22,259 nucleotides of DNA from NCBI GenBank assembly GCA_030672555.1, contig DAOVGD010000053.1:1-22259 (forward strand). Direction: 5' to 3'. Shown here piece by piece: positions 14,122-22,123 of this stretch; the first letter of the stretch is position 1, and each line of letters starts with the position of its first letter. The notes below the pieces were generated by a model, which did no database searches, was not told where the DNA came from, and saw only the letters and a list, made by a program, of their open reading frames with translations. A program made the translations under genes and the position numbers. The DNA is from Desulfobacterales bacterium (GTDB taxonomy: Bacteria > Desulfobacterota > Desulfobacteria > Desulfobacterales > C00003106).

Positions 14122-16137
14122 ATGTTGGACGCTATATTGGGGAATGTAGAACTCTACAGTACCCTCGCGGGTATTCTCGGGGTATTGTTCACGCTAACGT
14201 TGATTGCTTATGTCAAAAAAGCTCCTGCCGGCGATGAAAAAATGACTGAAATTGCTGGCGCCATCAAGGAAGGGGCTATTGCTTACTTAAATCGTCAATT
14301 AAAGACCATTGCTATCGCGGCTGTAGTCATTGTAGCCATTATCGGCGCTACCATGGGCGCAACAATGGCAGTCGGGTTTATCATCGGCGCTGTCGCCTCT
14401 TATATAGCAGGCTACATCGGGATGAGGGTCTCGGTTATCGCCAATGTCAGGACTGCCGAGGCAGCCAAGGATGGTCTCGCCGCTGGTCTGAACATGGCCT
14501 TTAAGGGCGGCACTGTTACCGGTATGATCGTTGCCGGTCTCGCCCTTACGTCAGTGGCGGGTTTTTATCTCTTTACGCATGACATCAAGGCGCTGGTGGC
14601 GCTCGGCTTTGGTGGAAGCCTTATCTCTATCTTTGCCCGTCTCGGCGGCGGTATCTTTACCAAGGGCGCTGACGTCGGCGCAGACCTTGTTGGCAAGGTG
14701 GAAGCAGGCATCCCGGAAGACGACCCGAGAAACCCGGCTGTTATCGCCGACAACGTGGGCGATAATGTTGGTGACTGCGCCGGCATGGCCGCAGACCTGT
14801 TTGAGACCTATGCCGTTACCGCAGTAGCTGCAATGCTCATCGCGCATCTCCTGTTTCCGAAATTTCACGGAGCAGTTGTCTTCCCGCTGGCGCTCGGCGC
14901 CGTCTCCATCATTGCAAGCATCATTGCATCTTTCTTTGTAAGACTCGGTGAAAGCAAGTACATCATGGGCGCCCTTTACAAGGGGATGTTCGGGTCCGCC
15001 ATCCTTGCTGCTATCGGTTTTTATCCGGTCACCAAGGCTCTGATGTCTGGTATTCCCGGCCTGGATCCCATGAATTGCTACTATGCCACGCTGGTCGGCC
15101 TGGTCCTGACCGTGGTTATTGTTATCATCACTGAATACTATACCGGCATCTATGCCCCGGTAAAGGGGATTGCCCAGGCTTCCGTCACCGGTCATGGGAC
15201 CAACCTTATCGCAGGTCTTGCTGTGAGCATGCAGGCAACCGCGGCTCCGGTTCTTGCAATCTGTCTTGCTATCGGGGTATCTTACTCCCTTGCCGGCCTT
15301 TTTGGAATCGCCCTGGCTGCCATGTCTATGCTCTCTATGACCGGTATGGTTATTGCTATTGACGCCTACGGCCCCATCACTGATAACGCCGGTGGCATTG
15401 CTGAAATGGCTGGAATGGATCAAAGCGTGCGCGATGTTACCGATCCGCTCGATGCAGTCGGCAACACCACAAAGGCTGTTACCAAGGGATACGCGATCGG
15501 TTCCGCGGCGCTCGCGGCCCTCGTTCTTTTTTCCGCTTACATGCAAGATCTTACAGAGGCAGCAGGCCACGGGAAAGAGTTGACCTTTGACCTGAGCAAT
15601 GTCGATGTTATCATCGGTCTTTTCATCGGTGGTCTTCTCCCCTATCTTTTCGGCTCTATTGCCATGAAGGCTGTGGGCAAGGCAGGCGGCAAGGTTGTTG
15701 AAGAGGTTCGCCGTCAGTTCCGCGAGATCCCCGGAATCATGGAAGGCACCGCAAAACCGGATTATGGGACATGTGTTGACATCGTCACCAAGTTCGCGCT
15801 CAAGGAGATGGTCGTTCCGGCCCTGATCCCGGTGATAACTCCTGTTGTCGTAGGTCTTGCCCTTGGCAAGATAGCTCTGGGCGGCGTGCTGATCGGAAGT
15901 ATTATAACCGGTGTCTTTGTCGCTCTCTCCATGACCACTGGCGGGGCTGCATGGGACAACGCCAAGAAGTACATTGAAGATGGTCACCTTGGCGGCAAAG
16001 GTAGCGATGCTCACAAGGCTGCGGTTACCGGTGATACGGTCGGCGATCCTTACAAGGATACGGCTGGTCCGGCAATCAACCCGATGATCAAGATCTTGAA
16101 CGTGGTAGCGCTTCTTTTGATCCCGTTCCTCGTTTAA
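14122..16137 (+). CDS. hppA: Membrane-bound proton-translocating pyrophosphatase (K+-independent type)
   Basis: Integral membrane pump that couples hydrolysis of cytoplasmic pyrophosphate to ion export. It is 671 residues with about 16 hydrophobic segments. The pyrophosphate/Mg-binding motifs DVGADLVGKVE (184-194) and DNVGDNVGD (210-218) are intact, as is GGAAWDNAKKYIE near the C-terminus. The potassium-dependence motif reads GNTTKAVTKG (about 448-456) with K451 and T454; K+-dependent, often Na+-pumping enzymes have A and G there, so this should be a K+-independent H+ pump. That last step is family inference. The ribosome binding site GGGGAGGAAAG is strong. Codon use looks richer in GGC, GCC and ATC than in neighbouring genes, consistent with high expression. 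A strong terminator follows. Confidence 0.97.
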   Translation: MLDAILGNVELYSTLAGILGVLFTLTLIAYVKKAPAGDEKMTEIAGAIKEGAIAYLNRQLKTIAIAAVVIVAIIGATMGATMAVGFIIGAVASYIAGYIGMRVSVIANVRTAEAAKDGLAAGLNMAFKGGTVTGMIVAGLALTSVAGFYLFTHDIKALVALGFGGSLISIFARLGGGIFTKGADVGADLVGKVEAGIPEDDPRNPAVIADNVGDNVGDCAGMAADLFETYAVTAVAAMLIAHLLFPKFHGAVVFPLALGAVSIIASIIASFFVRLGESKYIMGALYKGMFGSAILAAIGFYPVTKALMSGIPGLDPMNCYYATLVGLVLTVVIVIITEYYTGIYAPVKGIAQASVTGHGTNLIAGLAVSMQATAAPVLAICLAIGVSYSLAGLFGIALAAMSMLSMTGMVIAIDAYGPITDNAGGIAEMAGMDQSVRDVTDPLDAVGNTTKAVTKGYAIGSAALAALVLFSAYMQDLTEAAGHGKELTFDLSNVDVIIGLFIGGLLPYLFGSIAMKAVGKAGGKVVEEVRRQFREIPGIMEGTAKPDYGTCVDIVTKFALKEMVVPALIPVITPVVVGLALGKIALGGVLIGSIITGVFVALSMTTGGAAWDNAKKYIEDGHLGGKGSDAHKAAVTGDTVGDPYKDTAGPAINPMIKILNVVALLLIPFLV

Positions 16138-16160
16138 TTTCAATTCATTGAAATTTAGTT

Positions 16161-16203
16161 ATAAAGGGTTGGCGCAGATAATGCGCCAACCCTTTATTTT
16201 TTT
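16161..16203 (+). terminator. Rho-independent terminator after hppA
   Basis: AAAGGGTTGGCGCA (16163-16176) pairs perfectly with TGCGCCAACCCTTT (16182-16195) around a GATAA loop, extended to 16 bp by flanking A-T pairs, followed by a T-run to 16203. It closes the hppA transcription unit. Confidence 0.95.
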
Positions 16204-16210
16204 AAGCATC

Positions 16211-16239
16211 TTGAATTTCTTGATATAATGTGATATAAA
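16211..16239 (+). promoter_or_regulatory. Probable promoter of the carD-rluD gene
   Basis: TTGAAT (16211-16216) and TATAAA (16234-16239) are separated by exactly 17 bp in an AT-rich stretch directly after the hppA terminator and 66 bp before the carD-rluD start. TATAAT at 16224-16229 is an alternative -10 but lacks a good -35. Confidence 0.5.
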
Positions 16240-16304
16240 ATGTTTTTTTAGGCATAAAAATATATGTCTTAGAGCTTTTAGTTTGACGTATAGGGGGTTT
16301 TCCC

Positions 16305-17774
16305 ATGTTTCAAGTAGGTGACTTGGCCGTCTATCCCGCACATGGTGTAGGAAAGATTGAATCAGTAGAAAGCAAAGAGATCGCCGGGGCCAAGCAAGAT
16401 TTTTATATAATGCGTATTCTGGAAACCGAGATGATCATCATGATTCCCGTCCAAAATGTGGACGCGGTTGGATTGCGCGAAATTATCAAACCCAAGGAAG
16501 TGGCCAAGGTCTATAAGATTCTGAAAAAAAGGGATATCCCGCCTGATAATCAGACCTGGAACCGGCGATACCGGGACTATATGGACAAGATAAAGACAGG
16601 GTCGGTCTATGAAGTATCTGAGGTCCTCAGGGATCTCTTTTTACTCAAGGTCTTAAAAGACCTCTCGTTTGGAGAGCGCAAAATGCTCGACACGGCCCAA
16701 GGCTTACTGGTAAAAGAACTGGCAATCGCCATGAAAACCGAAGAAAAAAAAATAGAGGAAAAAATTAACAAAATATTCAGTCAAAATGACGATGACGACA
16801 CCTCAACATTGCAAGATAAATCGGCACACCAATTTGTAGCATCCCAAGAAGAAGCAAAACAACGCCTCGATCTCGCGGTAGCCGATCATATTTCAAACAT
16901 ATCGCGGTCTCACGTCACAAATCTCATAAAAGACGGCCATGTCCATGTCAACGATCTATTAACCCAAAAGCCAGGGTATCGTCTTAAGGCCGGGGATACC
17001 GTCTCTATCACTATTCCACCTCCAACACCGTCTAAGCTTATGCCGGAAGAGACCCCTCTTGCGATTCTGTATGAAGACAAAGACCTTCTGGTAATCAACA
17101 AACCACATGGGATGGTAGTTCATCCGGCAGCAGGTCATAATTCCGGAACCCTGGTAAACGCCCTGCTTGCCCACTGCACCGATCTGGAAGGAATTGGAGA
17201 CGAGCGCCGCCCCGGCATCGTCCATCGTCTGGACAAAGAGACATCAGGCTGCATTGTAGTGGCAAAAAATGAAGAAACACACGAAGAATTAAGCCGACAG
17301 TTCAAGGATAGAAGCGTCAAAAAAGTGTATCTCGCTCTTGTATACGGGGTAATGAGGACAAAAAGCGGGACTATTCAGCTTCCAATTGGTAGACATCCGG
17401 TCGACCGCAAAAAGATGTCCACTCAAAGCAAACGTGGGCGACCAAGTGAAACAATATGGAAGGTAAAAAAATCATTTAAGAAAGTCTCTCTTCTTGAAAT
17501 CAACATAAAAACCGGACGGACTCACCAGATTCGAACACATCTATCAGCCATTCATCATCCCGTGATCGGGGATCCTACATATGGTGGGCAAAAACGCTGG
17601 GCGAACATCTCTCCAAAGGCCCTTTCTGAGCTCCTCAGAAAAGTCCGCAGGCAGATGCTGCACGCGTGGAAATTATCATTCAAACATCCGCGAACACAGG
17701 AAAGGGTTTCTGTTGAAGCCCCACTTCCAGAGGATATGGAAAACCTTCTGGAAACCCTGAGACGGTATAAGTAA
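16305..17774 (+). CDS. CarD/CdnL domain fused to RluD-type 23S rRNA pseudouridine synthase
   Basis: A single 489-residue frame. Residues 1-160 are a full CarD/CdnL protein: RNA-polymerase-binding domain MFQVGDLAVYPAHGVGKIE, then the DNA-binding helical domain with W85 (TWNRRYRDYMDKIKTG) and LSFGERKMLDTAQGLLVKEL (about 120-139). CarD proteins stabilise open complexes, notably at rRNA promoters. Residues 161-178 are an acidic linker. Residues 180-240 are an S4 RNA-binding domain (QRLDLAVADHISNISRSHV). Residues 250-489 are the catalytic domain, with INKPHGMVVHPAAGH and the catalytic aspartate D310 in GIVHRLDKETSG, TGRTHQIRTHLSAIHHPVIG and a RluD-like end. RluD modifies helix 69 of 23S rRNA. The start ATG 16305 follows AGGGGG by 7 bases; no ribosome binding site lies near the RluD part. 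An A9 tract is at 16744-16752. A true fusion or a lost stop codon are both possible. Confidence 0.9.
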   Translation: MFQVGDLAVYPAHGVGKIESVESKEIAGAKQDFYIMRILETEMIIMIPVQNVDAVGLREIIKPKEVAKVYKILKKRDIPPDNQTWNRRYRDYMDKIKTGSVYEVSEVLRDLFLLKVLKDLSFGERKMLDTAQGLLVKELAIAMKTEEKKIEEKINKIFSQNDDDDTSTLQDKSAHQFVASQEEAKQRLDLAVADHISNISRSHVTNLIKDGHVHVNDLLTQKPGYRLKAGDTVSITIPPPTPSKLMPEETPLAILYEDKDLLVINKPHGMVVHPAAGHNSGTLVNALLAHCTDLEGIGDERRPGIVHRLDKETSGCIVVAKNEETHEELSRQFKDRSVKKVYLALVYGVMRTKSGTIQLPIGRHPVDRKKMSTQSKRGRPSETIWKVKKSFKKVSLLEINIKTGRTHQIRTHLSAIHHPVIGDPTYGGQKRWANISPKALSELLRKVRRQMLHAWKLSFKHPRTQERVSVEAPLPEDMENLLETLRRYK

Positions 17775-17827
17775 ACAATCCACGCCCAGAGCGAGGCAAC
17801 AGTTCTGCCTAATTCAATACTTTTTTT

Positions 17828-17849
17828 GGAGTGATGGAGTATTGGAGTG
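17828..17849 (+). repeat. GGAGTGAT / GGAGTATT / GGAGTG repeat supplying the coaE ribosome binding site and start
   Basis: Three GGAGT units with 8-bp periodicity (17828, 17836, 17844). The middle GGAG (17836-17839) is the coaE Shine-Dalgarno and the last unit contains the GTG start at 17847. The upstream gap 17775-17827 holds a weak AGGCA/TGCCT hairpin and a T7 run, too far apart to call a terminator. Confidence 0.65.
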
Positions 17850-18470
17850 CTAAAAGTAGCTGTCACAGGCGGTGCAGGCTCTGGGAAGAGTATTGTATGC
17901 GCTGAATTCAAAAAATTGGGGGCCCACACAATTAACCTCGACATGATATCACGGGAGGTGGTGCGGCCGCATACCGATTGCTGGCAACAAATCGTGGACT
18001 ATTTTGGAAGGGGAATTTTAGAATCGGATGATTCTATAGATCGCCGCAAGCTCCGTGAAATCATACTGATCGATCCCGACGCACGCAAGACTCTGGAGAA
18101 ATTAACACATCCTGAAATCCTGCATAATATGAAAAAACGGATGAAGGTCTTGGAAAAGACCTCTCCCGGCGGACTCCTCGTGGCAGAAGTCCCTCTTCTG
18201 ATCGAATGCGGCCTTCAAGATTTCTTTGATGTGGTTATCCTCGTGTCCGCCACCCCCTCTCAGCAGATACAACGTTTAATGAAGAGGGACAATGTTTCCG
18301 CTGAGAGTGTAAAGGCCCTTTTAGATATACAAATATCTACTAAAGAAAAAAGGAAATATGCCGATTTCATAATCGAAAACAGTGGGACCATGGAAAATTT
18401 GTCAAGAATAGTGTTAGAAATATATGAAAAACTGTCGAAAAGTCTTGACAGAGAACGTGTTATGGTATAA
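17847..18470 (+). CDS. coaE: Dephospho-CoA kinase
   Basis: Last step of CoA synthesis: ATP-dependent phosphorylation of the 3'-hydroxyl of dephospho-CoA. It is 207 residues, normal length. The P-loop GGAGSGKS is at 8-15; LDMISREVVRP, DRRKLREIIL, THPEILHNM, EVPLLIECGLQDFFDVVILV and the lid-region KRDNVSAE are all as expected. The GTG start at 17847 is preceded by GGAG with a 7-base spacer, both inside a short tandem repeat. The gene follows the CarD-RluD fusion by 72 bp and is the last gene before a 416-bp gap to rho. Confidence 0.95.
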   Translation: MLKVAVTGGAGSGKSIVCAEFKKLGAHTINLDMISREVVRPHTDCWQQIVDYFGRGILESDDSIDRRKLREIILIDPDARKTLEKLTHPEILHNMKKRMKVLEKTSPGGLLVAEVPLLIECGLQDFFDVVILVSATPSQQIQRLMKRDNVSAESVKALLDIQISTKEKRKYADFIIENSGTMENLSRIVLEIYEKLSKSLDRERVMV

Positions 18471-18886
18471 ATGAAATTATTGTACGCAATGGATACCTAC
18501 CAAATGGGGAATTCATAAGTTCTAACTTATTCCAAGTCATAACACCAACAAATAAGATAAAACGCTGTTTCTTATCTCTGTTGATCTCATCGAGGCAAGG
18601 ACTTTTGTAAGCGGACTGCTACCTAAATTCCTTTTCGTTTTGTCTAAGACGTTTTTAATAAGTCTATGGCTTGCTTCAGGCGATTCCAAAACTCGCTCTT
18701 CGTGCTCGAGTATGACAAGTGCCCCCTGAATTTCAAAAGAAGCTGCAACTATTCAGCCACTAAGGCACAAAGACACAAAGTGAATAATGATATGAACTTA
18801 AATAGTTATCTTGGCTCTGCCTTGAATAATTTTCGGCAAGGTACCTGACTATTTACAAAAATCTCATGTACAAAAAGGAAAATCGT
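18471..18886 (+). other. 416-bp gap before rho: no convincing gene, one dispersed repeat, small hairpin
   Basis: The region is AT-rich with stops in all frames; a 60-codon frame at 18666-18848 has no ribosome binding site or recognisable product. TGCCTTG (18818-18824) can pair with CAAGGTA (18837-18843) around a 12-nt loop, 43 bp before the rho start. TTCAGG/CCTGAA form a distant inverted pair near 18676 and 18725. In many bacteria the rho leader is the site of rho autoregulation, so a long 5' leader here is plausible but not shown. Confidence 0.5.
18756..18780 (+). repeat. GCCACTAAGGCACAAAGACACAAAG-type repeat (single copy)
   Basis: GCCACTAAGGCACAAAG followed by ACACAAAG is a variant of the ACCGCAAAGACGCAAAG family seen at 160-263 and 1193-1330. 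Here it occurs once, without a facing partner, in the leader region of rho. Confidence 0.7.
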
Positions 18887-20140
18887 ATGAATTTACAGGA
18901 ACTAAAGGAAAAAAAGATCAAGGAATTGACCGCCATGGCCAAGTCCTTTAAAATTGAAGGGGCCTCCGGACTAAGAAAACAAGAATTGATCTTCGCCCTC
19001 CTCCAGGCACAAACTGAAAGAAATGGTTCGATCTACGGGCTGGGTGTGCTGGAAACGCTGCCGGACGGCTTTGGGTTTCTTCGCGCACCAGACTACAACT
19101 ATCTCCCGGGACCAGACGATATTTATGTCTCTCCGTCCCAAATCCGAAGGTTCAACCTTCGCACCGGCGACACAGTAGCCGGTCAAATTCGTCCGCCCAA
19201 AGAGGGGGAACGATACTTTGCCCTTCTTAAGGTAGAAGCCGTTAATTTTGGAGATCCGGAGGCATCCAGAGATAAAATCCTGTTCGACAACTTAACACCA
19301 CTCTATCCGGAAAAAAGGATCGTACTCGAAAGAGAACCAGACAACTATTCCATGAGAATAATGGATATGATGGCACCGATCGGATTCGGACAGCGTGGAC
19401 TGATTGTTTCCGCTCCAAGAACCGGCAAGACCATGCTCTTACAGGATATCGCCAACAGCATAACAAACAATCACAATGATGCCATACTAATAGTACTCCT
19501 TATTGATGAACGTCCTGAAGAAGTAACCGATATGGCTCGTTCAGTAAAGGCAGAGGTGGTAAGTTCCACATTCGATGAACCCCCACAAAGACATGTGCAG
19601 GTGGCCGAAATGGTCATTGAAAAAGCAAAGCGTCTCGTTGAACATAAAAAAGACGTGGTTATACTCCTGGATAGTATCACGCGCCTGGCACGTGCTTACA
19701 ATACTGTTGTGCCCCCAAGCGGCAAAATCCTTTCCGGTGGGGTCGACTCCAATGCCCTGCACCGGCCAAAAAGATTCTTTGGCGCGGCCCGAAATATGGA
19801 AGAAGGCGGGAGCCTCACCATCATCGCAACAGCCCTTGTCGATACCGGCAGCCGGATGGATGAAGTCATATTTGAGGAATTCAAGGGTACAGGTAATATG
19901 GAGATACATTTGGATCGGAAGCTTTCAGATAGGAGAGTCTTCCCTGCAATAGATATCAACCGGTCCGGTACACGTAAAGAAGAACTTCTCCTTGATCCTG
20001 AGACTCTCAACAGAGTCTGGATCCTCCGCAAGTTACTTTCGCCACTTAATCCGATTGACACTATGGAGTTTATGCTCGATAAGATGAAAGGGACAAAAGA
20101 CAATCAGGAGTTTCTCGATTCCATGAGCCATCGGTTATAA
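18887..20140 (+). CDS. rho: Transcription termination factor Rho
   Basis: Hexameric RNA-dependent ATPase that terminates untranslated transcripts. It is 417 residues, close to E. coli (419). The N-terminal helical domain is MNLQELKEKKIKELTAMAKS; the cold-shock-like RNA-binding domain (about 48-118) has GFGFLRAPDYNYLPGPDDIY and VSPSQIRRFNLRTGD. The Walker A motif is APRTGKT at 176-182 with K181. VILLDSITRLARAYN is the Walker B region, and SGGVDSNALHRPKRFFGAARN and GTGNMEIHLDRKL are the Q-loop and R-loop regions. The start is ATG 18887, preceded by AAGGA; an in-frame ATG seven codons upstream (18866) has no ribosome binding site. There is no long insertion as in some high-GC Rho proteins. It is convergent with metG. 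Confidence 0.96.
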   Translation: MNLQELKEKKIKELTAMAKSFKIEGASGLRKQELIFALLQAQTERNGSIYGLGVLETLPDGFGFLRAPDYNYLPGPDDIYVSPSQIRRFNLRTGDTVAGQIRPPKEGERYFALLKVEAVNFGDPEASRDKILFDNLTPLYPEKRIVLEREPDNYSMRIMDMMAPIGFGQRGLIVSAPRTGKTMLLQDIANSITNNHNDAILIVLLIDERPEEVTDMARSVKAEVVSSTFDEPPQRHVQVAEMVIEKAKRLVEHKKDVVILLDSITRLARAYNTVVPPSGKILSGGVDSNALHRPKRFFGAARNMEEGGSLTIIATALVDTGSRMDEVIFEEFKGTGNMEIHLDRKLSDRRVFPAIDINRSGTRKEELLLDPETLNRVWILRKLLSPLNPIDTMEFMLDKMKGTKDNQEFLDSMSHRL

Positions 20141-20163
20141 TCTTCGTTTTCCTTGACCTTGAA

Positions 20164-20190
20164 TCCCGCTGATAGCGGGAAACGTTTTTT
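20164..20190 (+). terminator. Rho-independent terminator after rho
   Basis: TCCCGCT (20164-20170) pairs with AGCGGGA (20174-20180) around GAT, followed by AACGTTTTTT. It lies 24 bp after the rho stop. Read on the minus strand it lacks a T-tract next to the stem, so it serves rho and not metG. Confidence 0.8.
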
Positions 20191-20199
20191 AAAGGTCTC

Positions 20200-22089
20200 T
20201 TAACTTACCTTTGTTCCCGGCTCAACATCCCCCTGAACAGTCGGAACATAACATCGTTTTTGGGACACAGCAGCCAGTATCATTCCCTGGGAAAGGACTC
20301 CCATCAATTTTGTCGGTTTTAGGTTTGCGACAACTATCACCTTCTTACCTATCAGGTCAGCCGGAGCATAACTGGCGCCTATACCCGCTACTATCTGACG
20401 TTCTTCTCCAATATCAACTTTAAGTTTCAACAACTTTTTAGAATTAGGAATAGCCTCGGCTTCAAGCACAATTCCCGCTCGAAGGTCCAATGTCTCAAAA
20501 TCCTTGAACTCGATCTCCGGTTTCACTGTAAGGGAAACGTCTCCTCCTTTTTTCACATCCACCCTTGGGAACAACGCGATTGCCTTGGGAACCACCACGC
20601 CAGGCTTCAAACCACCCCATTCAGAAAGATCGGAAAGGGTAAATATTCTATCCGGATCAAGACCAAAATATTTTCGCATCTTCTGTGAAGTCGCCGGTAT
20701 AAAGGGGAAAATCATTCCGCAAACAATTCTGAGGCCTTCCATGACGTTATACATTACTGTCTGAAGCCGGGCTCTGCCCCCTTTTTCTTTTGCCAGAGAC
20801 CAGGGGGCGTTCGTATCTATGTATTTATTGAGTTTATTAATAAATTCCCATATGCTCATCAGCCCCTTATGAAATGCAAAACCTTCTATCTCCTTCTGTG
20901 CGGTTTTGACCATACTGATCGCATCTTCGGCGAGTGCGGAATCAAGATCGGTTTCTACCCCGGAAACCGGTTTTGGAACAACACATCCAAAGTACTTATG
21001 GATCATGCTGACACTACGACTGAATAGGTTTCCCAGATCATTGGCAAGATCAGAATTAATCCGTTGAATCAGAGCTGACTCACTAAAATTTGAATCAAGT
21101 CCAAAAGCCATCTCCCTGGCCAAGAAATAGCGGAAGGGATCGCTCCCGTAAGTGTTTTTTATACGCAGAGGATCCACCACATTCCCTATACTTTTTGACA
21201 TCTTACTCTCATCTACATTCCAATAGCCATGCACCTTCAAATGTTTGTACAGGGGAATCCCTGCGGCCTTCAACATAATAGGCCAGTAAATCGCGTGGGG
21301 CTTTAATATGTCCTTGGCAATAATATGATGCGCTACAGGCCAGTATCTTTTAAAGAGCTCCCCATCCGGATACCCAAGAGCTGAGATATAGTTTAACAGG
21401 GCATCGAACCAGACATATGCCACATATTTGTCATCAAAAGGGAGTGTGATCCCCCATTGAAGGCGGGTCTTGGGTCGTGAAATGCAAAGGTCTTCTAAAG
21501 GCTCTTTGAGAAACGCTAATACTTCGTTTCTATATCGCTCCGGAGTTATAAAATCAGGATTCTTCTTTATATGGTTCGCGAGCCAATCCTGGTACTTGCT
21601 CATCTTTAAAAAATAATTCGATTCTGATATCTTCTCCGGCGCTGTTTTATGATCCGGACATTTTCCGTCTACCAGCTCTTTTTCTGTATAGAATCGTTCA
21701 CACCCGAAGCAATACAATCCTTCATATTCGCTAAAGTATATATCTCCGGTGTCATACACCCGTTGCAATACGTATTGCACCACCTTCTGATGCTCGGGAT
21801 AGGAGGTACGGATAAATTGATCATGCTCTATGCCGAGTTCAGGCCAAAGAGCACGGAACATGTCGCTTATCTCATCAGCATAACTCTTAGGGTTCATCCC
21901 TGCTTCCTGGGCGGCGCGGACCACCTTGTCTCCATGCTCGTCAGTTCCTGTCAAAAAATAGGTGTCCCTTCCTGCCATTCTATAAAATCGTTTGAGTGCA
22001 TCAGCAATAATCGTAGAATATGCATGCCCAATATGGGGCTTTGAGTTTACATAGTAGATAGGGGTTGTAATATAAAATGGTTGAGACAT
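20200..22089 (-). CDS. metG: Methionyl-tRNA synthetase
   Basis: Charges tRNA-Met with methionine, releasing AMP and pyrophosphate. It is 629 residues. The class I signatures are HIGH at 19-22 (PHIGHAYST) and KMSKS at 296-300 (DESKMSKSIGN). One zinc knuckle is present: C127-x2-C130 (CFGC) and C144-x2-H147 (CPDH). The anticodon-binding helical domain follows (about 345-510), and the end (about 530-629) is a Trbp111/EMAPII-like tRNA-binding domain: FETLDLRAGIVLEAEAIPNS, QIVAGIGASYAP, NLKPTKLMGVLSQGMILAA. The start is set at ATG 22089 (MSQPFYITTPIYY), preceded by GGAGGG; a TTG five codons upstream overlaps that site. Upstream lies an inverted-repeat element. It is convergent with rho. Confidence 0.97.
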   Translation of the reverse strand: MSQPFYITTPIYYVNSKPHIGHAYSTIIADALKRFYRMAGRDTYFLTGTDEHGDKVVRAAQEAGMNPKSYADEISDMFRALWPELGIEHDQFIRTSYPEHQKVVQYVLQRVYDTGDIYFSEYEGLYCFGCERFYTEKELVDGKCPDHKTAPEKISESNYFLKMSKYQDWLANHIKKNPDFITPERYRNEVLAFLKEPLEDLCISRPKTRLQWGITLPFDDKYVAYVWFDALLNYISALGYPDGELFKRYWPVAHHIIAKDILKPHAIYWPIMLKAAGIPLYKHLKVHGYWNVDESKMSKSIGNVVDPLRIKNTYGSDPFRYFLAREMAFGLDSNFSESALIQRINSDLANDLGNLFSRSVSMIHKYFGCVVPKPVSGVETDLDSALAEDAISMVKTAQKEIEGFAFHKGLMSIWEFINKLNKYIDTNAPWSLAKEKGGRARLQTVMYNVMEGLRIVCGMIFPFIPATSQKMRKYFGLDPDRIFTLSDLSEWGGLKPGVVVPKAIALFPRVDVKKGGDVSLTVKPEIEFKDFETLDLRAGIVLEAEAIPNSKKLLKLKVDIGEERQIVAGIGASYAPADLIGKKVIVVANLKPTKLMGVLSQGMILAAVSQKRCYVPTVQGDVEPGTKVS

Positions 22090-22123
22090 AATCCCTCCGG
22101 TCAAAATAATACTTCTAAGCTAG

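Noticed and set aside
14551..16143. 530-codon open frame antisense to hppA
   Set aside because: It is the mirror of a GC-biased, highly conserved gene; its translation is low-complexity and charged with no recognisable domain, while hppA on the plus strand has all family motifs.
16786..16839. Out-of-frame ATGACGATGACG as a separate RluD start
   Set aside because: That frame ends at a TAG after about 17 codons and never joins the RluD frame; no ribosome binding site precedes it.
17797..17828. Possible terminator after the carD-rluD gene (AGGCA/TGCCT then T7)
   Set aside because: The stem is only 5 bp and the T-run lies more than ten bases beyond it, so I do not call it.
18666..18848. 60-codon frame upstream of rho
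   Set aside because: It contains the dispersed repeat, has no ribosome binding site and no recognisable product.
22090..22123. T-box or other aminoacyl-tRNA-synthetase leader for metG
   Set aside because: Only about 34 bp separate the start codon from the mobile element, with no T-box consensus; such leaders are also unusual in this group.
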